From the NCBI GenBank assembly GCA_039090855.1, contig CM076997.1:168980709-169044708 (forward strand): a stretch of 64,000 nucleotides of DNA, written 5' to 3'. Positions 9,305 to 18,985 of the stretch are shown here, in pieces. Source of the DNA: Macrothele yani (taxonomy: Eukaryota > Arthropoda > Arachnida > Araneae > Macrothelidae). A model generated the notes under the pieces. That model saw only the letters and a list, made by a program, of their open reading frames with translations. It made no database searches and was not told the origin of the DNA. Every line of letters begins with the position of its first letter. Within the stretch, counting starts at the first letter, position 1. The position numbers and the translations under genes are program-made.

Positions 9305-10400
9305 TACAGAGTGTCTCAAAATATGCCATACTCAAAGTTCAGAAATTTATTGTAGCAAAAGGGCTAACAATAGGCATTTGTGGTTGTAAGCAGCACATGT
9401 GGGCAATATTGCAGAAGAATGCTGAGTAATGCTCTGGTCCTGCGATGTAGCACACATAAGTAGAGGGACACCAGTGTCAGTCAACAATGTGAGTCTTCTG
9501 TAGTTACAAGAGGGCTGCTCTGTTGGAGATATACTTTGAGTGCAAATCTTAGCAGTGTGCTGAATCAGTAGCTTGACATCATATAGGGCAACTGTTTATG
9601 AACTGGTGAAATATTTTCATGACATAAGAAGTGTGCAAGATGGGCCATGAAATTGATGGCAGTAAGAAGTGACACCAGAGCTTGTGGAAGAAGTTAACAG
9701 TCACTTATTGCAGTCTCCCTGTATGCCATTGTGGTATGGGAAAGCAAATGGGGTGTCTCATTTAACTGTTCTTAAGACTGCCAGATGCCTAAAGCTGTGG
9801 TCATACAGGGTAAGGGCAGTGCAAAAGGTGAGACTCTGACATTGGTTCAAGAGTTACACAGCATGACTACAATGCTGGACATATTTTCCACAAAAAAGGC
9901 TTGGTTTCGTTTAAACGGATACATAAATTCTCAAAATATATGTTTATAAGCGGCTGAAAATTCCCACGAGGTTCATCAGGTTCCTCTCCACTCACACAAA
10001 ATTGTTGTGTGGTGTGCAGTTTCCAGATGGAGAACCATGAGACACCCCCCACCCCTTTTTTTTTGAGTCTACTATGACTTGAGCCCCATGTGAAGACATC
10101 ATTCCCCAGTTTGTGGCTTTGCTGCATGAAGATGAATGTTATCGTTGCTTCCAACAAGACAAAGTGACGTACCAAACATCAAATGAAATAATGTAGATGC
10201 TCCATGTCTTTATCCAAGAGTGACTCATCTTGAAACATCTCTGGTCACTGTGATCACCAGACTTGTCTCTGCCATTTTTCTTCCAGTGGGTGTATCAAAA
10301 TAATCTACATAAGCTGAAGCAATTATGGAACAATATCACTTGTGCTGTGCAGGGTATCACGGCCAATGCACACTAAAACAGGTGTCCTGGAATACATATG
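9305..10400 (+). pseudogene. Decayed Tc1/mariner-superfamily transposase
   Basis: Plus-strand frames, broken many times, contain CFQQDKVTYQTSNEIM (about 10140-10190), then SPDLSLPFFFQWVYQNN (about 10255-10300) and a following KLKQLWNNI block. These match the second and third catalytic aspartate regions (FQQDGA..HT and SPDLSP.DFFLWG) of DDE transposases of this superfamily. Earlier pieces such as LLCWRYTL fit the N-terminal helix-turn-helix. The sequence starts near CAGAGTGTCTCAAAATATGC (9310), a plausible terminal repeat. Very old and inactive. Confidence 0.6.
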
Positions 10401-10927
10401 TGTCACAAGTTGCAATTGTATCTCCAGCCAAAAGGTTAACACTTCAAATCCTCATGTAACTTGCATGTGTGTTCCTGTATATATACAGATCAGTTTTTCT
10501 CAAGATATTTATTTTATATATCATGCATTGAATGTCTAAACTTTGTATAGGAACTTTTGGAGATGCCTCCAGGTTTGTATTCTTCCATGCAAAATAAATC
10601 CAAGGACTCTTTAAAATCAAATTATCATATGTGTGTGTGCTGTCAGTCATTAGTAGGTAGATATTTTAGCAAGTTCAAACCATTAAACTTAGCTGGGGCC
10701 ACACCTTCAATGACCTGCCTGCCCTGTTGGTTTATTTTATTAACTTTGAATTGCTCCTCTGTTTTGGCATTTTTAGAAATCATTTAGTTTTGTGGAATAC
10801 TTTGAAACGGTACATCATTTTCGTATTCACCCTCCAGCAAAATAACGTTCCTCACCCCAGTCAACAGAAGCTCATCATGATTCATGAATACATCATTTCA
10901 CTTATTTTAGTCCCATGGCTGGCATTT
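10401..10927. other. No gene recognised
   Basis: Unassigned sequence between the decayed transposase and the tandem repeat. Small open frames without recognisable features. Confidence 0.4.
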
Positions 10928-11806
10928 ACTCCATAGTGATGTCATAGCCAAGGTGCCAGCTGTTCACGTGTTCCCTTGAGCTGAACGCAAGTTCTGCGCT
11001 AATTATCAGCTCCGTGTTTTATCGGATTCACACAGAAATCTATACGTTTTAGTACTCTATAGTGATGTCACAGCCAAGGTGCCAGCTGTTCATGTGCTCC
11101 CCTGAGTTGAATGCAGGTTCTGCGCTAATTATCAGCTCTGTGTTTTATTGGATTCACAAGAAATCTATACATTTTAGTACTCCATAGTGATGTCATAGAC
11201 AAGGTGCCAGCTGTTCATGTGCTCCCCTGAGTTGAATGCAAATTCTGCGCTAATTATCAGCTCCGTGTTTTATTGGATTCACAAGAAATCTATACGTTTT
11301 AGTACTCCATAGTGATGTCATAGACAAGGTGCCAGCTGTTCATGTGCTCCCCTGAGTTGAATGCAAATTCTGCGCTAATTATCAGCTCCGTGTTTTATTG
11401 GATTCACAAGAAATCTATACGTTTTAGTACTCCATAGTGATGTCATAGACAAGGTGCCAGCTGTTCATGTGCTCCCCTGAGTTGAATGCAAATTCTGCGC
11501 TAATTATCAGCTCCGTGTTTTATGAGGTTCACACAGAAATCTATACGTTTTAGTACTCCATAGTGATGTCACAGCCAAGGTGCCAGCTGTTCACGTGCTC
11601 CCCTGAGTTGAATGCAAATTCTGCGCTAATTATCAGCTCTGTGTTTTATTGGATTCACACAGAAATCTATACGTTTTAGTACTCCATAGTGATGTCATAG
11701 CCAAGGTGCCAGCTGTTCACGTGCTCCCCTGAGTTGAACGCAAGTTCTGCGCTAATTAACAGCTCCGTGTTTTATCGGATTCACGCAGAAATCTATACGT
11801 TTTAGT
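10928..11806. repeat. Seven-copy tandem repeat, 125-126 bp unit
   Basis: Units begin at 10928, 11054, 11179, 11304, 11429, 11555 and 11681, each starting ACTC(C/T)ATAGTGATGTCA and containing CCAGCTGTTCA(C/T)GTG, TCTGCGCTAATTA and TCTATACGTTTTAGTAC. The three central units are nearly identical and share a 1-base deletion (CACAAG for CACACAG), consistent with local amplification. No open frame runs through all units. Confidence 0.95.
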
Positions 11807-12062
11807 ACAAATATTTATTTTACAGATGCTCTGTCATATCACTACTTAAAAAACAAAACGAAAACATTTTTCAACTACTATCTATGGAGTGTTGAACTTA
11901 TTTTCAAGGACTTTTCAAGGTTTTCACGGAGCGTATGAACCATGACCCTCTACATTTTTCTCTATCCAGACCAACATTGAATTCAATATCGGTGTAGAAA
12001 AAGAAAGCATTAAAAAATGTTTAAGCATCAACATTAATACATATGACTATGTTGAGAATTAC
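11807..12062. other. Possible 3' terminus of a hAT-like element
   Basis: TTTTCAAGGACTTTTCAAGG followed by TTTTCACGG (11892-11925) and a nearby CATGACCCTC resemble the 3' subterminal repeats and CACCCTG end of the element ending near 21427. No partner end was found. The rest is intron of the receptor-like gene. Confidence 0.35.
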
Positions 12063-12247
12063 CTGTGTGTGTGAGCAAAACAAATTCACACTAGCACTTC
12101 TCAATCCTGCTTCACACGGACTTCCATTTGTAAACCGAATTACAACACTGTCTTCTGAAACAATAGGCACAGATAGTTGTGAACCTAAACTGATACCTGA
12201 TTCATGAGGTGATGTCAAATTTGTCTCGCATGCACCTGTAGCACCAC
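12063..12247 (-). CDS. Exon C of cation-independent mannose-6-phosphate receptor-like gene
   Basis: On the minus strand the acceptor TTTTTAG precedes GTGGTGCTACAG at 12247, and the donor CACACAG|GTAATT closes the exon at 12063. It is 185 nt, entering in phase 1 and leaving in phase 0. Together with exon B it reads CPG-GATGACETN, ISLGSQLSVPIVSEDSVVIR, FTNGSPC and VNLFC, the pattern of a CI-MPR (IGF2R/Lerp) luminal repeat: cysteines, an ISLG motif, a Y/F-x-NG-x-x-C turn and a closing strand ending in Cys. Such repeats bind lysosomal cargo in the Golgi and endosomes. The next downstream exon is not in the window. Confidence 0.8.
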
Positions 12248-12926
12248 CTAAAAACCACAAATGGAAGTTAAAAGATGCAAATTAGAGAATGATACAAACA
12301 ATATAGCAATGAATTAACACAGGGTAACCATTAAAATAAAGCCTTGATGTAGCTCACTAGAAAACTCAATTCTTATAAAATTGCAAGAAAGTTAAAATTC
12401 CACACATATGCCTATTTAACATATAACCAACAAGAAATGCTAATTATGCATAATATAAGAAAAATCGTAAGAGGCACTGTTATTATAACTTTTAGTAATT
12501 AAACATTTTTGATAAGGGTGCTACCATAGAAAAGTCTGGTGTAACAAACAAAATTCTAATAAAAAGAATGCCCAACAATATTCCACAATTATCATTGGAA
12601 CCTTGATAATGGGAATATCCTATCAACTAGCAAACACTTTATAAACTATAAAAGTGATACTATCTTTAGCATAGATATGACCAGTAAAACTATGACATAA
12701 AATGCAATACATGAAAGAGGGAAAATATTTCATATAAGATACTTGTGTGACACAAACAGTGAGAAATGCATTTGGCTACACTATTTCTGTTACACATCTG
12801 GAATAGCTTAATAACTTTCAGCTAATAATGAATATGAATCTAACCATCCTTTACTAATTCAAATAAAGGATAGTTCAGCTAATCATAGTGAGAATAATTG
12901 GCAGTGAAACACGTAACACACAAAAT
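12248..12926. other. Intron sequence, nothing recognised
   Basis: AT-rich sequence upstream of exon C with no supported element. Confidence 0.5.
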
Positions 12927-13289
12927 ATTAGAATAATTTTTGATATCCTCATAATCACGCATAAGTTATGTTAAAAATTATAAATGCTGGGACGTTTCGG
13001 TAGTGACTTCTACCTTCATCACCCATGGAATGAAACACATGATATAAGCATCAGTTGTTGTCAGATTTCAAAATAGCTTTCCAAATGATGGGTATGTGAA
13101 AAGGTGTCTGTATTGCAGGTGTTAGGAGTAAGGTAGATTTCAATTTGAAATCTGGCAACAACTGATGCTTACACCACGTGTTTCATTCCATGACTGATGA
13201 AGGTAGAAGTCACTACCGAAACATCCCACCACTTATAATTTTTTAACGTAACTTATGCGTGATATGAGGATATCAAGAATTATTCTAAT
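12927..13289. repeat. Palindromic element with hammerhead-like motifs in both arms
   Basis: Arms 12927-13078 and about 13155-13289 are imperfect reverse complements, beginning ATTAGAATAATT and ending AATTATTCTAAT. Both arms hold a CTGATGA/GGTAG/CTACC/GAAAC-type block, one on each strand. No coding capacity; likely a small foldback element. Confidence 0.8.
13185..13232 (+). ncRNA. Hammerhead-like motif in right arm of palindrome
   Basis: CTGATGA (13194-13200), one extra A, stem II GGTAG/CTACC (13202-13206 with 13213-13217) and GAAAC (13218-13222). Stem I does not pair in this arm. In the other arm (minus strand, about 12987-13030) the downstream bases are GAAACGTC and stem I TGG/CCA can form, but the core C is G. 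Each arm therefore looks decayed at a different place. Confidence 0.4.
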
Positions 13290-13412
13290 GATCAGCTAAT
13301 CTTCATTCCCATACCTTACACATTGCTACTCCCACCTATAATCATCAGTAGGTATATATGATAGTTCATATAAACATATCTATGTCTAGAACTTATATTA
13401 CGTGGCTATAAA

Positions 13413-13567
13413 ACATTAGTTTTATTGACAGTATGTATGTCGAATTTTATTACTGTTCACATGTTATATGTTGTATTGCAGTGAGGTTATATATACTTAG
13501 GCACAAAACAAGTGAGATATATGGAATAATAATGAGAAGATATGTAGTTCAAATGTAGTTTAGCTTG
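13413..13567. repeat. Left member of a long-distance inverted repeat
   Basis: Sequence around GACAGTATGTATGTCGAATT through GTTCAAATGTAGTTTAGCTTG is repeated in inverted orientation at 23218-23376, about 150 bp at roughly 85% identity by eye. Everything between (two LINE copies, a hAT-like element, a foldback) lies between the two arms. Confidence 0.75.
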
Positions 13568-16073
13568 ACCTCATACTTGACCGGTCACTCTGATGCCGAC
13601 CGGGCGAGAGTTCTCTGCGTGTGATTTGGCTGAGCTATACTGCAGTGTCAAGCAGAACTGACGATTTCAACCGCGAGACGGGTTTCAACCCCGATCTCGC
13701 GATTTTTTCTTTTAAGAATAGGTGTGACTTAGCCTCCCTATCAAATGAGCAGTGACGGGACTTAGTGAAAACACCCTTGTGAGGGCGAAGTTCCGTTCAG
13801 CCCGCATAGAGACTCTGGCATCAGTTTCGGGTACGTCGTCGCCGTTCCGGTCCCGCTGACGAAGGGACTCCTTGATCCCTTGTCAGCACAAAGCCCGAGC
13901 GCCCGGTTTCTAAGGTTAGACTTGAGTGGGAGAACTCCAGGGTGTCCACTCAGTACTTGGAAAAATTTATTTTTTTGTGTGTTTTTCTATCTCTCTCACA
14001 GAGATGTCAACTACCCAGAAGGGTAAAGTGAAATCAAAGGGGTCAGTCCCCAAACCGTCCGGGTCAACCCGGACACTGAAGGTAGCGGCCGAAGCACTAC
14101 CAAGCCCTGTCGGCAGTGCTAAAGGGCATAGCCCTGCTTCCGAGAACAGCCGGAAGGTTGAGCCCAATGCCAGGAAGAATCCGACAAATACGCTTCCCCC
14201 AGCGAAGGGCCCTAAAGCCGCTACACCCACGAAGGGAGCCTCGACTGAGCCTTCTCAGTCAGCTAGTGGTGTAAGCACGACCTTGCCAGTTCCGCCCATG
14301 GCAAGGATGGGTAAAACACCACCCCAGCCCGAACCCTCTCGGGCTCCTGAGGGGTCATCCACTGGTCCCCCAAAGATACCTTTGGTGGGATACAAGCATC
14401 CCAGGACACCCCCGGTGCTTACACCTGAGGCTTTCATGAGCTACATTTTCGCCCTCATTGGGGAAGTTGAGTCCGTTCTCTTGGACACGCGGGTCACTTC
14501 ATCAGGGAGAGAAAAGGTGAAAGCGGCCCTGAACAGTATTAATGAGGCTTGTTACGAGCAAGCCGATCGGGTAGCCTATATCGAAGGCGGGCTGTCCGTT
14601 CGGCAGGAGTCGGGCTGCAAAGCCGACATGAAAGTGGTTTCCTACGCCGAAGTGGCTAGGAAAGGGGCTAGCACGGCGAAAGGGTCTTCGCCCGCCCCGA
14701 TAGAGAATAAAAAGAAGAATAAGGAAAAGTCGGGAGACAGGAGACACGTGCTTTTGGTCTACCCGACAGTCGAGAGTGCGTCCTCAGAGGACACGAAGAA
14801 GACCCTGAAAACTGCAGTCAACCCAACTAAACTGCAGATAGGGGTCAAGAGCATTCGGAGCATTAGGAAAGGTGGGGTCGCGGTGGAGTGCTCCCGTCCC
14901 GGGGAGCTCGACCGCCTAGCCCAGGAATTGAGGAGCAATCCGTTGACGAAAGATTGCACACTCCCAAAGGCCCCACGAAAGAGACACCCCCGGGTGATAG
15001 CTTATGGGGTCGACGGGGATCTCTCAGGAAAAGAGTTCGAGCAGACGGTTTGTGGGCAGAACCCAGAGCTCGAGAACGGGTTCAAAGCCTGTTTCCCCAT
15101 CAAGGGCAAGGGAGGTAGGGTCCACTGGGTGGCAGACGTGGTGCCCAAGGCCTTCAAGCACTTGGTGAGGCGGAAGACACTGAACTTGGGTTGGTCAGTG
15201 CTCCGCCTAAAGGAATTTTTGAGGGAGGTCAGGTGCTTTCAGTGTAATGGCTTCGGTCATTTCCGAGGCAACTGCCCCGAGTCCGAAGCAAGGTGCGGCA
15301 ATTGTGGTGAAGTTGGGCACCAGCACCACCAGTTTGCAGCCGCACCGAAATGCAGCAACTGCACTGCTGCGAATGCCAAGTTCCGCCTGAAACTGGACGT
15401 TTCTCACTCCAGCTTCAGTAAGACATGCCCTAGTCTTATTAGGGAACTTGAGCAAAGGAAAAGCCGGGTCAACTATGGTTGACAGATGGTAGTACCCTCG
15501 GAGGTACGCTGCTCTCGATATTGAGCTTTTGGGTCTATTGACCAAGGTATTTTTGATGACCCTGGCCCGGGGTCATCACCACAGCACTGGCCCTAGCGCT
15601 GTGGACCATTTTGATTTTGTGATTCGTTTTAATATTTTTTCAGTGTTTGAATATTGTGAGAGGGGTGCATGAGACCCTCATAGTGAAATGTGCATGTGTT
15701 TTGTAATCTACTCAGATACCTAATAAAGGACATTTGTCCCCCCCCCCCCAAAAAAAAAAACTCGCGTTGGCGGGCGATCTCCCAGCCACGATATGGGAAA
15801 TTTTCAAAAAGTTGCTTGCCCCAACTGCCCATAGCACGTCGCACACACGGGTTGTGACAGAAGGGTGTAAGGTACCAGTCCCATTGGGGAGGTAGAACCC
15901 CACAGGTCTCTGAGCCAAATCTGTCCGAGTGAAAGACTATGGTTTCCGGTGACTGACGGGCTAGCTATTGCAGCGCCGTCAGGGATCCTATGAATCCCAA
16001 AACTTTCGAGAGAGTTCAACGTTTCCCTGCGAAGTCAACACTTTGACGGTGCAGGTAAAGTCATCAGCTAGTA
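13567..16073 (+). mobile_element. LINE derivative with 5' UTR, ORF1 and 3' UTR but no ORF2
   Basis: A GC-rich 5' region (13567-14003) leads into an intact ORF1 (14004-15482). About 60 bp later the sequence joins a 3' UTR (from about 15545, GTCATCACCACAG...ACTGGCCCTAG) that is homologous to the 3' UTR at 21590-22077 of the neighbouring copy. No endonuclease or reverse transcriptase lies between. The base composition differs sharply from the AT-rich surroundings. A C-run and A-run (15740-15760) lie inside the 3' UTR. Confidence 0.7.
14004..15482 (+). CDS. LINE ORF1 gag-like protein with CCHC zinc knuckles
   Basis: ATG at 14004 gives 492 residues; the open frame extends 26 codons upstream but the 5' part looks like untranslated sequence. 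The first 150 residues are rich in Pro, Ser, Lys and Thr. In the middle, HVLLVYPTVESASSEDTKKT and VKSIRSIRKGGVAVEC match the ORF1 core of R1/I-group LINEs. Knuckles follow near the C terminus: CFQCNGFGHFRGNC (C-x2-C-x4-H-x4-C), CGNCGEVGH and CSNC. Such proteins package the element RNA and bring it to chromatin. The frame is fully open, a sign that ORF1 is young or was selected, although its ORF2 is gone. Confidence 0.8.
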   Translation: MSTTQKGKVKSKGSVPKPSGSTRTLKVAAEALPSPVGSAKGHSPASENSRKVEPNARKNPTNTLPPAKGPKAATPTKGASTEPSQSASGVSTTLPVPPMARMGKTPPQPEPSRAPEGSSTGPPKIPLVGYKHPRTPPVLTPEAFMSYIFALIGEVESVLLDTRVTSSGREKVKAALNSINEACYEQADRVAYIEGGLSVRQESGCKADMKVVSYAEVARKGASTAKGSSPAPIENKKKNKEKSGDRRHVLLVYPTVESASSEDTKKTLKTAVNPTKLQIGVKSIRSIRKGGVAVECSRPGELDRLAQELRSNPLTKDCTLPKAPRKRHPRVIAYGVDGDLSGKEFEQTVCGQNPELENGFKACFPIKGKGGRVHWVADVVPKAFKHLVRRKTLNLGWSVLRLKEFLREVRCFQCNGFGHFRGNCPESEARCGNCGEVGHQHHQFAAAPKCSNCTAANAKFRLKLDVSHSSFSKTCPSLIRELEQRKSRVNYG

Positions 16074-16076
16074 TTG

Positions 16077-17600
16077 ACCTCATACTTATCGTATCCGCAT
16101 CTGGTAGGCACGTGATTGAGCGGAAGGTACACACTGCTTTCTCACAGCTCGATAGTTGGAGCAAGGAGTGTAAGCTCTGCTTCGCTCCCGAAAAGACGAC
16201 ACTCATGCTAATAGCTAAGAAGGGGGAACTGGTCACTCCACCAAAGTGTCACTTCAATGGGCATACTATTAAAGCAGTGAGAGAGATGCAGTACCTAGGA
16301 GTCATCCTAGACACCAGATTGTCGGGGCTGCCTCACCTTCGCTTCTTGAAGGATAGATGTACCAGCATCCTGAATAAGATCAATGGAATGCGGCTGACTG
16401 GGACAGCTAAAAAGGTGCTCTATAAGCGAGGAATAGAGCGCATGTTAACATATGTGTGTCCCGCCTGGTGGTCAGACACCGTGAGATTGAGAAATGGTAT
16501 TAACCAAATTCAGCGCAGGGCGCTATTGGGCATGACGAGGTGTTTCCGCACGACCTCCACAGCAGCACTACAAGTGCTAGCTGGGTGTGAACCGGCAGAC
16601 CTGGTCGTAGCGAGGGAAGCAGAAATACAGACCGTCCGCTACGGGGACGATGTTTCTCTCCTAGGACACCCAGTGCCGGTCGTCCGAGGTGGAACTTCTG
16701 AGAATGGACTGGACTTGCCACCCAGCCAACGAGCTTTGTCTGACCTGGGACAAAGCTCTCCCCACAGGACAGGGGAAGGAACTGTTCACGGGCGGTTCGA
16801 AAATAGGTGGTAGTGTTGGCGCAGGTTTCTGCGTGCTCTCGGATGGCAACGAGACGCACGCGGAACGAGTGAAACTGTCGCCCAATTCCTCTGTCTTTCA
16901 AGCAGAGTTACTGGCGATCAGAGAAGCACTGCGCTGGGTGCTATCTATCAATAGCGAAGGGGCTTATAGCATATTCTCTGATAGCCAAGCGGCCCTGAAA
17001 GCGCTTGGTCAGTTCAGGAGTAAGACTCCTCTTGTCAAAGAGATAAAAGCGCTATTCAAGTCAGCGGGAAGTATGAGGGTTACCTTCCACTGGATCCGAA
17101 GTCATGTCGGTACAGTTGGAAATGAACGAGCAGACCAGCTAGCGAAGGAAGCTGCTGGTAAAGAGGGCATAGATTTTCAGATGCGAACGCCGTTGCAAAG
17201 CGTGCGGACACAACTGAAAAAAGCCACATTAGTGGAGTGGCAACAGAGATGGGATGAAGGGGATACGGGCAGAAGAACACGCCGTATTTTCCCCCGAATC
17301 TCGATAAGGCGCATTGAGAGTAATGGCTTCCTTAATCAGGTACTAACCGGCCACAATGTTTCGACGGAATATTTCCGCAGATTTGCGATTAGAGAACGAG
17401 TGTACAGCTGTGGTGCCCAGACTGCAGATGTCACACACGATTCTGGAATGTGCTTCTCTCTCAGGCAAGAGAACAACTTTGGTGCCAGAATTGGCAAGGA
17501 CGAGGGACCTCTCGATCCTGCTCGCGTACCCAAGAGCGCGACAGGGGATCATCGAGTTGATCAAGCACCTCATAGAGCAGCAGACGGTTTACCTAATTGA
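16077..17600 (+). pseudogene. Reverse transcriptase C-terminus plus RNase H of LINE ORF2
   Basis: Frame 1 (to 16813) gives DLILIVSASG (following a lost YAD), MQYLGVILDTRLSG, and RRALLGMTRCFRTTSTAALQ with VLAGCEP, the thumb/connection region of R1/I-group LINEs. A frameshift near 16690-16800 moves to a second frame with an RNase H domain: LFTGGSKIGG (first Asp replaced by Gly), FQAELLAIREAL, IFSDSQAALKAL and WIRSHVGTVGNERADQLAKE. The last part has a degraded Cys-His motif near CGAQTADVTHDSGMC. Loss of the first RNase H aspartate, the frameshift and the 5' truncation make it inactive. Confidence 0.8.
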
Positions 17601-17934
17601 GGGGTGACCGTAGAAGAAAAAAGACAGAAGAGGGATGAAGACGGAGAAGAGGAACTGATTACTCGAGCCCAGAGTCGCAGGGATCATAGCATACTTCTGG
17701 AAAATTTTAGGTAAGAATTTTAGGAATTTTAGGAATTTTTAGAAAAATTTTAGGAAAATTTTAGGAGTGTATTTCAATAAAAACTAGATGTATATTTGTA
17801 TACATCTAGTAAAACAACTTTGTATACATTGTAAAGAGTTTGCTTCACACCCTTCAACCATATATACTGATAGACTGCGCATGACATCAAAATTTCTGGC
17901 TCCAACATAAAATCACATGACAACAGTCAAAAAG

Positions 17935-18005
17935 ATGGGTTACACCTGCTGTGCTTATGGTTGCTCTGACCGATATAGTAAAGAAAGTTCTATGATTTTT
18001 CATGG
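17935..18005 (+). CDS. THAP-domain first coding exon in hAT-like element, copy 2
   Basis: Same 71-base exon as 4394-4464, with the ATG, CCAYGC motif and GG|GTAAG donor kept. The only coding change is Glu to Asp after the third cysteine (GAG to GAC). The reading frame and splice site survive although the transposase of this copy is destroyed. Confidence 0.65.
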
Positions 18006-18680
18006 GTAAGAAACGAATTAAATACCTAAGTCAATAAAGTTCAATTACTTAACCAGAAACTTGCAGCTATTGATATAAAAATATAGTAACTTAAGAAAAA
18101 AAAAATGGAATGCATGTTCCAAATTCTTCGCAAATGTTCATCACATTATAAATCACAAAATGTAAACAACATGATCATGCATGTATATAGCTCATAAGTA
18201 AACTTACCTGAAGAGTTTTCATTATATATGAGGTGCATTCACATAATACACCGAAAACACTGAAGTTCTGCAGCGTAAATTAGTAATCATAACAGCATTT
18301 GTACACGAAATTTGGAGTCTGATGATGACGTGCCCAATGTTTGAGCCATGGCGGCTTTGATGCAGCTATTGCCAATGCGCAGTCCATTAGTATATATGGT
18401 CGAAGTTCACACCCAAATTTTTTGCATAACGTCTAATGTCTAAAGTTTAAGTATGATTTACTTCTAATGTTCAGTTCTTATCTTTTCACGTGTTATTATC
18501 ATATTCAAGTATATTTACCACATTCAAGTTTCACTTTGAACATTAATATGCTGTTGAACCAGAAGCAATTCACGATTTTCCAGTAAAGTTTTCAGGTTTC
18601 ACATTAAACTATAATATCCTAAAAAGGTAATTGAAAACCAAGAACTATGTACAATTGTTCACTGAATTACTTTTTTCATA

Positions 18681-18985
18681 TTATTGTTTTAACCTTTTCC
18701 TGATTAGCCTATCTTTTTCTGCTTCCACCACACCTAATTTACTTTCAGTTTTCTTTATTTCAGCTGAACCTTGTATGATCAAGTTAGAGGCAACTGCTAT
18801 TTCAACAGTATTTTGTTTTTCTACAGCTTTTCTCATTCTTTCTGTTCCCTCTTGAATTACTGCTAGGAGGCTTCTTTATCTTTTTTAAGCCTATTTATTT
18901 CTGCATCATTTTCTTTTATTTTGTCATCAAACTCAGCTTTTCTTTTTTCTCTAGCTGCTTTTCCTTATTTTCCTCTCTTTTCTTC
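18681..18985 (-). pseudogene. Transposase C-terminal remnant in hAT-like copy 2
   Basis: Matches the coiled-coil end of the transposase at 5138-5440, with small indels (a lost base near 18867 and others near 18878). It is cut off at 18985, where unrelated sequence begins. Confidence 0.75.

Noticed and set aside
10928..11806. CRISPR-like array
   Set aside because: The 125-bp units are directly tandem with no spacers, and the DNA is eukaryotic.
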